Shown here: one piece after another, positions 1 through 7,951 of the stretch | Layout of the letters: the number at the start of each line of letters is the position of its first letter | Numbering within the stretch: position 1 is the first letter of the stretch | From: an uncultured Clostridium sp. | GTDB lineage: Bacteria; Bacillota; Clostridia; TANB77; CAG-508 | Direction: 5' to 3' | Assembly (NCBI GenBank): GCA_900556455.1 | Contig: USOV01000002.1 | Span: 1-44,543 of the forward strand | Length of the DNA stretch: 44,543 bases | Position numbers and translations under genes: made by a program | The notes under the pieces: generated by a model | What the model saw: only the letters and a program-made list of their open reading frames with translations | Database searches by the model: none | Told to the model about the DNA's origin: nothing

Positions 1-1408
1 GTCCATCAAAATATGCCATCTGTCCATTTAATTCTCTTACATATTGTTTCATAACTTTAAGTAAATAACTGTAATGGAAATCATAGTTTCTATCTGTATT
101 TTCCTTTGCCTTTTTTACTAGCATCTTATACCATGAACCTATTGTAGGCATCATTTTCTTTTGTTTGTATAAGTCATTCTTTAAAACATTTGCTGATTCT
201 TGGTACAAACTGTTAGGATTAGAATTTATTCCACATCTTACATATTCATCTGCAACTGTTTCAGCAATTATTTGTTTTGTAAGCTCATTTACCTCTTTGC
301 TTTTTGTACTACCTCTTGCCATTGTAAGAATTGCCTGTGTAACGTCTTCTATTTTATTTTCTACATTTAAAACTGGTCTTTCTTTACCTGTTATTTCATC
401 TTTTACATTTTCAATTTCAATATCAAACAAGTTTATAATTGTTTTTGATGTAGGACTTATTACAACATTAATTCCACCTAAAGCATCTGCAACTGCTCTA
501 TATTCGCCTTCAGCATCTAATGCTAAACTTTCTATTCCCATAAGAACGCAAGATCTAGAAATCAATGTTTTCATTGTAACAGATTTACCTGCACCAGATT
601 TAGCGAATACTACCATGTTGTAGTTTGCTAAGCTTTTATGGAAATTATCAAACAAAATTGGTACTCCTGTTTGTTTATTTATTCCTAGTGGTACTCCTGT
701 TAAATGTCCAATTTCTGATGTAGTAAATGGGAATACTGTAGCCATAGAATTACGGTCAAATGTATGTGTTCTTTTCAATTGGTCCTTCATTAATGGGACA
801 TTACTTTTGAATGCTTCTTCTTGCATTGCCCATGCTGATTTTATTCCAACTAATGTTTTAGACATTTCTGTTGCAAGTAGTTTTGTATATGCGTCTAATG
901 ATTGTAAATTGTATGCAAATAATGTTGCTACAATAGAAGCCTCATAAAGTTTATTAAATCCTGCTGCTATTTGATCTCTTAGTTGCTCAGCTTCTAATCT
1001 TTTTTGAGCTAGTATGCTTTCTCTATTTATATTTCCTCTATCTGCTGCTACAATTCTTTCTGTCTCCAATTGGTTAATTACCCTGTTTAAATCTGTTTGT
1101 GATTTTGCTTCTGCCACTGGAGTTATGTATATAGAAGCATTAATGTCTCCAAACAAATACATGTCCCTAAATAGTTCTGGGAATGTACACATTCTAGGAA
1201 GGGTTGATACAAAGAAGCTTCTAGCATATCTTGTGGTATTTGAAATTATTTCTAGGTGGTCTATATTTGATGCATCTATTCCAGATGGTGCTATTAATTC
1301 TTTTAGAGTTTTTTCTCTTAAGATTTCATATTGTGGTTCATTATCCTGTACTTCATAATTATTTTGTATTATTTCTAGGTTTTTTTGTTGTTTTTTCTTT
1401 CTCTTCAT
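1..1408 (-). CDS. VirB4/TraE-family type IV secretion ATPase, C-terminus cut by window edge
   Basis: The reading frame opens with ATG at 1408, preceded by a good ribosome-binding site (GGAGGAAACGATA), and runs open to base 1, so about 469 residues are visible and the C-terminal part is missing. A Walker A motif, KSGAGKSVT, lies near residue 272, followed by the LDAEGEY segment typical of VirB4/TraC-type conjugation ATPases. The N-terminal region (about 30-250) resembles the part of VirB4 that packs against the membrane complex. Family knowledge: VirB4 powers pilus assembly and substrate transfer at the inner membrane. The start overlaps the end of the upstream TraC-like gene by 50 bases, implying translational coupling. 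Walker B lies outside the window. No in-frame CGG codon was seen in the visible part. Confidence 0.85.
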   Translation of the reverse strand, partial: MKRKKKQQKNLEIIQNNYEVQDNEPQYEILREKTLKELIAPSGIDASNIDHLEIISNTTRYARSFFVSTLPRMCTFPELFRDMYLFGDINASIYITPVAEAKSQTDLNRVINQLETERIVAADRGNINRESILAQKRLEAEQLRDQIAAGFNKLYEASIVATLFAYNLQSLDAYTKLLATEMSKTLVGIKSAWAMQEEAFKSNVPLMKDQLKRTHTFDRNSMATVFPFTTSEIGHLTGVPLGINKQTGVPILFDNFHKSLANYNMVVFAKSGAGKSVTMKTLISRSCVLMGIESLALDAEGEYRAVADALGGINVVISPTSKTIINLFDIEIENVKDEITGKERPVLNVENKIEDVTQAILTMARGSTKSKEVNELTKQIIAETVADEYVRCGINSNPNSLYQESANVLKNDLYKQKKMMPTIGSWYKMLVKKAKENTDRNYDFHYSYLLKVMKQYVRELNGQMAYFDG

Positions 1409-2558
1409 TATCGTTTCCTCCTTCTTCTTTTGTTTTATTTATTTTATCAATTGCACTATCTGCAATTTCTTTTCCTAATATTGTTTCGTTATCGTTTAGC
1501 ATTTGTTTTGCCATTTCTTTTACTAAGTCTGAAAAACTTTTTTCTTTCTTTTCTAATTTTTTCTCTTTTTCGCTTTTTGCTTCTTCAACTTTATTTATGG
1601 CAAGTTTTAATGCTTCTTGTTCTATTTTTTCATCTAATGCTGCCATTTTCTTATCTATTATATCTTGTCCTGTAGTATACAAGTCATTGTATCCTGCTCT
1701 TAGGGCTTTATCTATACCATATACCTCAGACTCATCTCTGTTATATGCTACATATAATAAATCCGCAAGTTCATATGAATTTAGAATTCTACATTTCATA
1801 CTGCATGCAAATAATGTTCTAATTATTGATTGTGCTCTTGTATACAGTTCTGAAAATATCATATTTCTTTGTTCTTCTGGATCTAGCATATCACCATCTA
1901 TTTCAGATGAGTAATAAGGTACTATTATGTAATAATGTTTTCTTAATACGTTTTTATTTTGGCTTGTTTTTTCTATATTTTCTACTACGTCAACACCATA
2001 ATCATATAAATTTTGGAGTCTGGCTATTTCTCTTTTTGAATCTTCTATTTGTTTTTGTGTTGCAATTCCTTCTTGAATCATTGCAGTATGTTTTCTTTGT
2101 TTAGTTTCTAATGTTTTAGCTAGTTCTTCTATTTTTGCCCTGTAATTCATTATGCTTTCTTCAATGTTAACTGTTCTTGTTTGAGTATATATTTGAATGG
2201 TATGTCTTAGTGAATTTAAGAATTGCACAAATCCTGCTTCTACTGCAGTTTTTTCCATGTTTGACATCAAATCATAGTTTACTCCTTCACATTCTATTAC
2301 CATTAAATATCTTGTTTCATTATCCTGCACTATCATATTATCCTCAATTTTATCAAATTGCATAAAATCAAATACTGGTATTTCTGTAAACACTACATTT
2401 TTTTGTTTCTTTTGATTTTTTCCTTTTTTCTCACCATTTTCATTTTCTTCATCTGTATTTTTATTTTTATATACAGTATAAATATATGCTATTGAAAGTC
2501 CAACAACTGCTAGAATTAGAAACGCTAAAATTATATTTAAAATATCCATAAAACTCAT
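1359..2558 (-). CDS. TraC-like membrane-anchored type IV secretion protein
   Basis: 399 residues. Residues about 5-28 form one transmembrane helix, followed by a Lys/Glu-rich linker (30-52). A conserved-looking domain (about 55-290) begins VVFTEIPVFDFMQFDKIEDN and contains a probable coiled coil at 130-185. The tail (310-399) is highly charged. The position between PrgI-like and VirB4 genes matches the order prgI-traC-virB4 seen in Gram-positive conjugation modules. Its start codon overlaps the prgI-like stop in an ATGA arrangement, so it should be translated by coupling from prgI, and its end overlaps the VirB4 start by 50 bases. The family assignment rests on context and general resemblance, so the exact role (probably a membrane tether for VirB4) is inference. 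Confidence 0.65.
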   Translation of the reverse strand: MSFMDILNIILAFLILAVVGLSIAYIYTVYKNKNTDEENENGEKKGKNQKKQKNVVFTEIPVFDFMQFDKIEDNMIVQDNETRYLMVIECEGVNYDLMSNMEKTAVEAGFVQFLNSLRHTIQIYTQTRTVNIEESIMNYRAKIEELAKTLETKQRKHTAMIQEGIATQKQIEDSKREIARLQNLYDYGVDVVENIEKTSQNKNVLRKHYYIIVPYYSSEIDGDMLDPEEQRNMIFSELYTRAQSIIRTLFACSMKCRILNSYELADLLYVAYNRDESEVYGIDKALRAGYNDLYTTGQDIIDKKMAALDEKIEQEALKLAINKVEEAKSEKEKKLEKKEKSFSDLVKEMAKQMLNDNETILGKEIADSAIDKINKTKEEGGNDNEEKEKTTKKPRNNTK

Positions 2559-2903
2559 TTTTTATCTTCCTCCTTTGTATATACAAATATTCTTTTCCCT
2601 TTTTGTCTAAATTTTAATGCTCTTAAAATTACATCATCCATTCTGTCTCCTCCAGTTTTTCTGGTTATTTCAAAATTGCTTGTTTCTGGAACTTTCAGTG
2701 TTGTAATTCCATATCCAATTGCCGCAAATATTAATGTAATTATTAATCCAATTTTTCCTAACCCAATAATTACTTTAAGGAAATAATATATTGCAAGGCC
2801 TATTGCTGCTCCAGCACAACTGGCAACCAATGATTTTGTTGTAAAAATCATTAAAATTCTTCCGTTCTCCTTTTACATTTCTTGGTATTTCATGTGTAGC
2901 CAT
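2555..2903 (-). CDS. PrgI-like conjugation membrane protein, interrupted by a CGG +1 frameshift
   Basis: The gene starts at ATG 2903, after GGAGGAGAAAA. It reads MATHEIPRNVKGE, then meets CGG at 2864-2862, where the frame breaks. Skipping the C at 2864 gives GRILMIFTTKSL and a continuous 115-residue protein with two membrane helices (roughly residues 22-40 and 48-66). The restored N-terminus (IPRNVKGEGRIL followed by a hydrophobic pair) fits PrgI-family proteins, which are small inner-membrane parts of Gram-positive type IV secretion systems. The downstream reading frame has no ribosome-binding site of its own at the internal ATG 2851, and the gene ends in a 4-base overlap with the TraC-like gene. 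Both facts argue for translation through the shift. A promoter lies at 2938-2967. Confidence 0.75.
2862..2864 (-). other. CGG +1 frameshift site in prgI-like gene
   Basis: Context, in the upstream frame: GGA GAA CGG AAG. Skipping the first C gives GAA GGA AGA ATT (E-G-R-I). The glycine restored is part of the GEGRIL stretch expected in PrgI-like proteins. Confidence 0.8.
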
Positions 2904-2937
2904 TTTTCTCCTCCTTTGAATCTATCTATACTCTTAT

Positions 2938-2967
2938 ATTATACCAAAACAGCAGTTTAATTGTAAA
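2938..2967 (-). promoter_or_regulatory. Promoter of prgI-traC-virB4 genes
   Basis: Minus-strand TTTACA (2967-2962), 18-base spacer, TATAAT (2943-2938). The -10 lies 35 bases upstream of the prgI-like start, so the transcript leader is short. Confidence 0.6.
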
Positions 2968-3051
2968 GTTTTATCGAAAAAAAAGGTCTTTTTTATTAAA
3001 ATGTAATATTCCTGTAATATTTTTTAATCTTTGTCAAATTTTATAGGGCAA

Positions 3052-3087
3052 CAAAAAAGAACGTTCTTCAAAAAACGTTCTTTTTTG
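3052..3087 (-). terminator. Rho-independent terminator after pilin-like genes
   Basis: Inverted repeat AAAAAAGAACGTT / AACGTTCTTTTTT (about 3053-3065 and 3074-3086) with flanking A and T runs, just past the stop of the 3099-3461 gene. It separates the pilin genes from prgI. Confidence 0.75.
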
Positions 3088-3098
3088 TCCTTTATTAT

Positions 3099-3461
3099 CT
3101 ATGCGATTGAGAATAGTAATGAAGCAATTGATGCTGCAGATACTACTACTATTACACCTACTATTAATGGTATAAAAGATTTTTTGTATTCTGCTCTTTC
3201 TTCTGTACTTCCTATCATGTATTTGATACCTAATATAGTTAAAATAAGTACAGCTCCTATTGCTGCAACGTTTCTAATTAGTTTTATAACTTTACCTGCT
3301 GTTGCATTTATTTTGCTTGTATCTACGCTTGCAGAGTCTGCTGCACTATCAACGCCAGATATAATTCCTTCATAACCGCTTGCTAAACAAACTTGGCTTA
3401 ATGTTGCTACTAGCATTACAGCGATTAATAGTGTAGAAATTATTTTAATTGTTTTGTTCAT
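3099..3461 (-). CDS. Small VirB2/TrbC pilin-like membrane protein (third of three)
   Basis: 120 residues, start at ATG 3461 behind a strong GGAGGAG site. Residues 1-28 are a signal peptide ending CLASG. Two transmembrane helices follow (about 61-84 and 93-118), joined by a loop with GSTEERAEYKKSFIP. This two-helix, signal-bearing layout is that of VirB2/TrbC-type pilin subunits of type IV secretion systems. The segment IGIKYM-like helix end plus S-x-E-x-(R/K)-A-x-x-K is shared with the two neighbouring genes at 3536-4008 and 4023-4421, so the three are paralogues. It is the last gene before a terminator. The pilin function is inferred from shape, paralogy and closeness to VirB4. No frameshift is present. 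Confidence 0.65.
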   Translation of the reverse strand: MNKTIKIISTLLIAVMLVATLSQVCLASGYEGIISGVDSAADSASVDTSKINATAGKVIKLIRNVAAIGAVLILTILGIKYMIGSTEERAEYKKSFIPLIVGVIVVVSAASIASLLFSIA

Positions 3462-3535
3462 ATGTTTCTCCTCCTATCTTTTTTTATTTTTATATTTAAA
3501 CTTTCTAAATTTAATTAGAAAAAGTTAAAAACATG

Positions 3536-4008
3536 TTAAAATTTTCCACCACTGCCACCATGTTCTGCACCAGAGCTTGATTCGTGTGTTGTTGATCCAC
3601 CACCGCTGCTACCACCGGATTATATTTTGACCTAGGTTAACTGCTATACTCCAAATTGTAAATGCTCCAAATATTACAGCACATCCTATTACATATGGTA
3701 CTAGCGTTTCTTTTACTTTTGCTTTATCTTCTGCACTTGCTACCATAAATTGTATTCCTATAATTGTTCCTACTAATAGCATTACTACAATACCTATTGC
3801 CATTAACAATTTGAATATAAAACTTGAAGTTGCTCGTAATTGCCCCTCATTTATTGTACTTGATACTGAATCTCCGTTTACCTAAAAAATCATCGGCAGC
3901 TGAGAAGGCACCACCTACAGCTAATGAACAACTCGAAAATATTATACTAATTATAAATACTACTACTATAATTATATTTATTTTTTTTGTCATTTTTATA
4001 TTTTTCAT
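3536..4008 (-). CDS. Pilin-like membrane protein interrupted by two CGG +1 frameshifts
   Basis: The start is ATG 4008 with an AGAGGTG site. Residues 1-44 include a hydrophobic signal segment (IIIVVVFIISIIFSSCSLA) and end ...DDFLGK. CGG at 3876-3874 breaks the frame, and without a shift TGA follows within a dozen codons. Skipping the C gives GDSVSSTINEGQLRATSS and 86 residues holding two membrane helices and the paralogue motif VASAEDKAKVKETLVP. A second CGG at 3617-3615 is followed at once by TGG TAG. Skipping its C adds a 26-residue Gly/Ser-rich tail (GGSSGGGSTTHESSSG...) ending at TAA 3536. The total is 156 residues. Cys27 in SSCSLA could be a lipobox-like cysteine. This one gene needs two independent shifts, and both are at CGG. 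Confidence 0.7.
3615..3617 (-). other. CGG +1 frameshift site 2 in pilin-like gene
   Basis: Context AAT ATA ATC CGG TGG TAG. Skipping C yields ATC GGT GGT AGC AGC GGT, opening a Gly/Ser-rich tail of 26 residues instead of stopping after two codons. Confidence 0.65.
3874..3876 (-). other. CGG +1 frameshift site 1 in pilin-like gene
   Basis: Context TTA GGT AAA CGG AGA TTC. Skipping C gives AAA GGA GAT TCA (K-G-D-S) and joins the signal-peptide half to the membrane half of the protein. Confidence 0.8.
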
Positions 4009-4022
4009 TTTATCACCTCTAT

Positions 4023-4421
4023 TTAACTAAAAATAGATTGTATTATTGTTAGTATTCCTGCAAGTCCCCCTACAAGTATACATCCCACTACAACTGGCAT
4101 CATTGTTTGTTTGTACTCTGCTCTTTGTTCTACACTACCTACCATGTATCTTACACCAATTATTGAAATAGTTACTACAGCTGCAATTGCTGCAATATTT
4201 CTTAAAATTTTTAGGACTTGTCCACCTTTATTAAATATATATGTTGCATCATTATACCCAAGTGTGACTTTATAACTATCTGGATTTATACCTCCTGATG
4301 CTTTACCGCCACCTCCATCATTGTACATTACCTGTTTAGCAAATGCTGTGGTTTCAAAAGATACTAGTACAAACATAAATATCATTATTAATAATATTAT
4401 CTTTTTTAAATTTATCTTCAT
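4023..4421 (-). CDS. Small VirB2/TrbC pilin-like membrane protein (first of three)
   Basis: I chose ATG 4421 (MKINLKKIILL) because AAGGAGGTACAAAT precedes it; a longer reading to 4484 lacks such a site and runs into the promoter. The protein has 132 residues: a signal peptide (1-28, ending AFAK), a Gly-rich patch (DGGGGKASGG), then two transmembrane helices joined by GSVEQRAEYKQTMMP. This loop matches the 3099-3461 paralogue nearly residue for residue (GSTEERAEYKKSFIP). It is probably a pilin or channel subunit of the same secretion system. It heads the three-gene run transcribed from the promoter at 4456-4484. No in-frame CGG. Confidence 0.65.
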   Translation of the reverse strand: MKINLKKIILLIMIFMFVLVSFETTAFAKQVMYNDGGGGKASGGINPDSYKVTLGYNDATYIFNKGGQVLKILRNIAAIAAVVTISIIGVRYMVGSVEQRAEYKQTMMPVVVGCILVGGLAGILTIIQSIFS

Positions 4422-4455
4422 ATTTGTACCTCCTTTTCCCCCCATTCTTTTTTTG

Positions 4456-4484
4456 ATTATAACATATTTTTTCCAAATTTTCAA
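4456..4484 (-). promoter_or_regulatory. Promoter of the three pilin-like genes
   Basis: Minus-strand TTGAAA (4484-4479), 17-base spacer, TATAAT (4461-4456), about 35 bases upstream of ATG 4421. The placement supports the shorter start of the first pilin-like gene. Confidence 0.6.
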
Positions 4485-4549
4485 CTTTTTTATATTTCAA
4501 GTTTGATTTTAGCATATTTTGTAGTTTTTTGTAAATAGTTTTTTTAAAT

Positions 4550-4687
4550 TTATACTTTATTCACGTAATACTTTGTTATTAGTTCGTCTAATTCTATGCT
4601 TAATTGATATATTATTTCATATTTTTCATCTTCTGCTATGCTTTTATTTAATTTTTCTCTTAATTTTATTATTTCTTCTTCTATCAT
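4550..4687 (-). CDS. Spo0E-like sporulation regulatory protein
   Basis: A 45-residue gene. ATG 4687 follows an AAAGGAGAG site and TAA lies at 4552-4550. The sequence carries IIKLREKLNKS and then LSIELDELITKYY, which fits the Spo0E family pattern of two short helices with an S-x-E-L-D-x-L-I signature. Family knowledge: Spo0E-like proteins are small aspartyl-phosphate phosphatases that act on phospho-Spo0A and delay sporulation. It lies between dnaB and the pilin-like genes with the same orientation. There is no clear promoter of its own. It is short, but the signature is distinctive and the composition fits the surrounding genes. Confidence 0.75.
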   Translation of the reverse strand: MIEEEIIKLREKLNKSIAEDEKYEIIYQLSIELDELITKYYVNKV

Positions 4688-4763
4688 TTTTCAGCACTCT
4701 CCTTTTTCTCGCGTTTTATCTTTTGAACAATTATAAAATAACATGTTTTTACATTTAGGTCAA

Positions 4764-4790
4764 TAAAAAAACAGCCAAATAGCTGTTTTT
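4764..4790 (-). terminator. Terminator after dnaB
   Basis: Stem AACAGC/GCTGTT with a 6-base loop, and T and A runs on both sides, 80 bases beyond the dnaB stop. It separates dnaB from the spo0E-like gene. Confidence 0.6.
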
Positions 4791-4872
4791 CGTACAAGAT
4801 TTTTCTTTATTTTATTTTACTTTTTTTTATTTATTTTTATTTATTGATATTTTAGGTGATTTTACGACAAAT

Positions 4873-6204
4873 TTACTCTCTGTATCGCTCGATATTTGCG
4901 AATTTTGTATAACTTCCCATCCATAATAATTCAACTGTTCCTGTTGAACCTGCTCTGTGTTTTGCTAAAATTATTTCTGCTATATTTTTCTTTTCTGTAT
5001 CTGGATTATAGTAATCATCTCTATATAAAAACATTACAATATCGGCATCTTGTTCTATTGCTCCAGATTCACGTAAGTCTGAAAGCATTGGTCTATGATC
5101 TGCACGTTGTTCTGCTGCTCTTGATAGCTGTGATAAAGCTATTACTGGTATATCTAACTCTTTTGCAAGTATTTTTAAAGACCTACTTATTTCAGATATT
5201 TCTTGTTCACGGCTAGCATTTCTCTTCCCACTACCTTGTATTAATTGTAAATAATCTATTACAACAAGTCCTATATTTTTCTCTAATTTTAGTTTTCTAC
5301 ATTTTGCTCTTATTTCTGCAACGCTTATTCCCGCAGTGTCATCAATATATATTGGTGCTTCAGACAGAGGTCCCAAAGCTGTTGCAAGTTTTGCCCAGTC
5401 ATCTTCTTCTATTTTTCCTGTTCTTATTTTATTACTATCTACCATTGCCTCACTGCAAAGCATTCTGTTTACTAGTTGTGATTTAGACATTTCCAAGTTA
5501 AATATTGCTACTGGTACTTTTGCATTAATTGCTGCATTAGCTGCAATATTTAGCGCAAATGCAGACTTTCCCATTGCAGGTCTTGCTGCAACTAATATTA
5601 AATCTGAATTGTGTAATCCTGCTGTTTTATAGTCTAAATCTGCGAATCCTGTTGGTACTCCTGTTATTGGTTCTTTTTGGTTATAAAGTTTTTCTATCTC
5701 TGAAAATGTTTCTATTAATATGTCTTTAATTGGTGAAAATCCTTTTTGATTTTTTCCTTGCATTATATCAAAAATCTTTTTTTCAGCTTGATCCATTACC
5801 ATTTCTATGTCTTCATTTTGTGCATACCCTAAGTCTATAAGTTCATTTGATGCTTTTATTAATTGCCTTAGCAATGCTTTTTCTTCCACAATTTTTATGT
5901 ATCTTTCAGCATTTGCAACTAATGGCACCTTGTCTGGTAATATTCCTAAGTATTCAAACCCACCAACTACTTCAAATTTTCCCATTGATATAAGTTCTGA
6001 TTTTACTGTTATTATATCTATTGGTTCTGCTTTATTGTATAAATTTAATATTGCTTCATATATGTATTTGTTGTCTTCTCTGTAAAAATCTTCTGGTTTT
6101 AATACTTCTATTGCATCTATTACTGCGTCTTGGTCTGTTAACATACTACCTAGGACTGCTTGTTCGGCTTCTGTATCATGTGGTGGAATTTTTCCAATAT
6201 CCAT
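4873..6204 (-). CDS. dnaB: Replicative DNA helicase DnaB
   Basis: 443 residues, the usual length for bacterial DnaB. The N-terminal helical domain (about 8-110) starts with PPHDTEAEQAVLGSML, which is diagnostic. The RecA-like motor domain (about 180-443) carries Walker A ARPAMGKSA (207-215), Walker B VVIDYLQLI (about 309-317) and the C-terminal HRAGSTGTVEL segment. It unwinds DNA at the replication fork as a hexamer. rplI lies 9 bases upstream, the common Firmicute rplI-dnaB order, so they are likely co-transcribed. A terminator follows at 4764-4790. All arginines in the motor are encoded by AGA, CGT or CGA; no in-frame CGG. Confidence 0.97.
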   Translation of the reverse strand: MDIGKIPPHDTEAEQAVLGSMLTDQDAVIDAIEVLKPEDFYREDNKYIYEAILNLYNKAEPIDIITVKSELISMGKFEVVGGFEYLGILPDKVPLVANAERYIKIVEEKALLRQLIKASNELIDLGYAQNEDIEMVMDQAEKKIFDIMQGKNQKGFSPIKDILIETFSEIEKLYNQKEPITGVPTGFADLDYKTAGLHNSDLILVAARPAMGKSAFALNIAANAAINAKVPVAIFNLEMSKSQLVNRMLCSEAMVDSNKIRTGKIEEDDWAKLATALGPLSEAPIYIDDTAGISVAEIRAKCRKLKLEKNIGLVVIDYLQLIQGSGKRNASREQEISEISRSLKILAKELDIPVIALSQLSRAAEQRADHRPMLSDLRESGAIEQDADIVMFLYRDDYYNPDTEKKNIAEIILAKHRAGSTGTVELLWMGSYTKFANIERYRE

Positions 6205-6213
6205 TTTTTCCTC

Positions 6214-6660
6214 CTATTCTGGCTTAATATATATTTTTAATTTTGCGTTTACTCCATCTCCAAATTTTATTTCTACTTCATATGTTCCTAGTGTTTTTAT
6301 TGTTTCCTTTAATGTTATTTTCTTTTTGTCTATTTCTATTCCTATTTGTTTTTTTAAGGCTTCTGCTATTTCTTTTGCTGTTATTCCTCCAAATGTTTTT
6401 CCATTGTTTCCCGCTTTTACTTTTAATTCTAAGGTTGTTTTTTCTATTTGTTCTGCTTTTTTCTTATTTTCTTCTATTTCTAAATTCTTTTTATGTGCAT
6501 TTGATGCTTGTTTTGCTTCTAGTTTTAACATATTTTCCTTATTTGCTTCTATTGCTAGTTTTTTAGGGAATAAAAAATTTCTAGCATATCCATCATTTGC
6601 ATTTATTATTTGATTCTTTTTTCCTACACTTTTTATATCTTGTAATAATATTACTTTCAT
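6214..6660 (-). CDS. rplI: Large ribosomal subunit protein bL9
   Basis: 148 residues, normal for bL9. The N-terminal RNA-binding domain shows the signature MKVILLQDIKSVGKK...VKxGYARN-type segment (here INANDGYARNFLFPKKLA). A long charged central helix (about 41-75) leads to a C-terminal domain with GNNGKTFGGITAKEIAEAL. bL9 binds 23S rRNA at the base of the L1 stalk. The gene sits directly upstream of dnaB (9-base gap) and 42 bases downstream of tatD, in one apparent operon. No anomalies seen. Confidence 0.97.
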   Translation of the reverse strand: MKVILLQDIKSVGKKNQIINANDGYARNFLFPKKLAIEANKENMLKLEAKQASNAHKKNLEIEENKKKAEQIEKTTLELKVKAGNNGKTFGGITAKEIAEALKKQIGIEIDKKKITLKETIKTLGTYEVEIKFGDGVNAKLKIYIKPE

Positions 6661-6702
6661 TTTTCTTCACATCCTTTATATTTTTGATATTTTATCACAC
6701 TA

Positions 6703-7470
6703 TTAGATTTTTTGGAATATATTTTTTGCATTTTGGTAAGTTATCTGTGCTATTTCTTCTACGGGCAGACCTTTTAGCTCAGCTATTTTCTGTGCTACAT
6801 ATTTTACATTTCTACTATCGTTTCTTGTTCCTCTTACGGGTTCAGGTGCTAGATAGGGTGAATCTGTTTCTATTAATATTTTATCATTTGGAACCAAACT
6901 TACTATTTCCGCTGCATTTTTTGAGTTTTTAAATGTTATTGGTCCTGCAAACGATATATAAAAACCTAATTTTAGTCCTTCTTCTATTAGATATTTATTT
7001 AATTGTGCACAGTGGAATATTCCTTTTTTGTTTACAGGGTTTTCTTTTAACAAATCTATTGTATCTTGTACTGCATCTCTTGAATGTATTACTATTGGCA
7101 GTTCAAGTTCGTTTGCTATATTTATTTGCTCTATAAATGCTTGTTTTTGTACAGTCTTATTTTCTTTATTCCAATAATAGTCTAGCCCTATTTCTCCTAT
7201 TGCAACATTTTTCTTGGATTTTGCAAGTTCTTTTATTGCTAAAATATTTTCTTCATTATAGTCGTTTAAATCGTTGGGTGATATTCCGCATATTGAATAT
7301 ATGAAGTCATATTTATTGGCCAATTCTATTGCTTCCCTAGATGATTTTAAATTATACCCTGCACAGACAAATTTTGTTATTCCTGCTTCATATGTTTGGT
7401 TTATTATTTTTTCTCTATCTAGTTCAAATTTTTCGTCATTATAATGTGAATGCGTATCAAATAATTCCAT
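6703..7470 (-). CDS. tatD: TatD-family metal-dependent hydrolase (DNase)
   Basis: I chose ATG 7470 (MELFDTHSHYNDEKF), which is preceded by AGGAGGAAG; longer readings into acpS lack such a site. The protein has 255 residues, as is normal for TatD/YcfH. Metal-binding motifs are in the expected order: DTHSHY at the N-terminus, GEIGLDYY near residue 90, VIHSRDA near 130 and ETDSPYLAP near 200. The family hydrolyses phosphodiester bonds (3'-exonuclease activity has been shown for several members). The gene starts 8 bases after acpS, so the two are co-transcribed. No in-frame CGG. Confidence 0.93.
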   Translation of the reverse strand: MELFDTHSHYNDEKFELDREKIINQTYEAGITKFVCAGYNLKSSREAIELANKYDFIYSICGISPNDLNDYNEENILAIKELAKSKKNVAIGEIGLDYYWNKENKTVQKQAFIEQINIANELELPIVIHSRDAVQDTIDLLKENPVNKKGIFHCAQLNKYLIEEGLKLGFYISFAGPITFKNSKNAAEIVSLVPNDKILIETDSPYLAPEPVRGTRNDSRNVKYVAQKIAELKGLPVEEIAQITYQNAKNIFQKI

Positions 7471-7478
7471 TCTTCCTC

Positions 7479-7856
7479 CTATTCTTCTACAGTTATTACT
7501 ACATTTGCAACTGCATATTCTTTGCAATGTGATATACTTATATCTATGTTTTTTATTTGTGGAATTTCTATTCCTATAAATTCTACTTTTGGATTTCCGT
7601 TTTGGTCATTTATTACTTGAGCATTTTTCCATGCTATTCCAAATCTATCTTTTAGTAAACTTGATATTGCTTTATATATTGCTTCTTTTGCTGCAAATCT
7701 TCCCGCGTAGTGGCAATATTTTGCCTGTTTTTTGCTTTCGCAATATTCTATTTCTGCGGGTGTATATACAGCTTCTAAAAATCTTTGTCCAGATTTTTCT
7801 ATTGATTTTTGTATTCTTGATATTTCTATTATATCTGTACCACATAATACCTTCAT
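7479..7856 (-). CDS. acpS: Holo-[acyl-carrier-protein] synthase
   Basis: 125 residues, the usual AcpS length. Signature residues are visible: the N-terminal GTDIIEISR with the Mg-binding Asp, and YAGRFAAKEAIYKAI with the catalytic Glu of the F-A-A-K-E-A motif. AcpS transfers 4'-phosphopantetheine from CoA to a serine on acyl carrier protein, activating fatty acid synthesis. tatD follows after 8 bases. Upstream, a degraded copy of the window's palindromic repeat occupies 7876-7912. Confidence 0.95.
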   Translation of the reverse strand: MKVLCGTDIIEISRIQKSIEKSGQRFLEAVYTPAEIEYCESKKQAKYCHYAGRFAAKEAIYKAISSLLKDRFGIAWKNAQVINDQNGNPKVEFIGIEIPQIKNIDISISHCKEYAVANVVITVEE

Positions 7857-7875
7857 TAAATTTATCTCCTTTTTA

Positions 7876-7912
7876 GTCCGTCCAATCTTGTCAGGGATTA
7901 TATTTGGGCTAC
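7876..7912. repeat. Internally deleted copy of the palindromic repeat
   Basis: Plus-strand GTCCGTCCAATCTTGTCAGG followed by GATTATAT and then directly TTGGGCTAC. These are the two ends of the full copy at 10829-11023 (GTCCGCCCAATCTCGTCGGG ... GCGTTGGGCTAC) with the middle removed. It lies between acpS and the WG-repeat gene. Confidence 0.6.
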
Positions 7913-7920
7913 TTTATAAA

Positions 7921-7950
7921 ATGGGTAAGCAAAAATGCTTACCCTATCAT
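7921..7950 (-). terminator. Probable terminator after WG-repeat gene
   Basis: Perfect stem GGGTAAGC/GCTTACCC with a 6-base A/T loop, immediately past the stop of the WG-repeat gene. The downstream T-tract on the minus strand is weak (ATTTTAT). Confidence 0.55.
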
Positions 7951-7951
7951 T

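Noticed and set aside
1385..2365. Plus-strand open frames opposite the TraC-like and VirB4 genes
   Set aside because: Low-complexity Leu/Phe/Tyr-rich shadows of AT-rich minus-strand genes, without ribosome-binding sites. The same holds for the other plus-strand frames opposite known genes.
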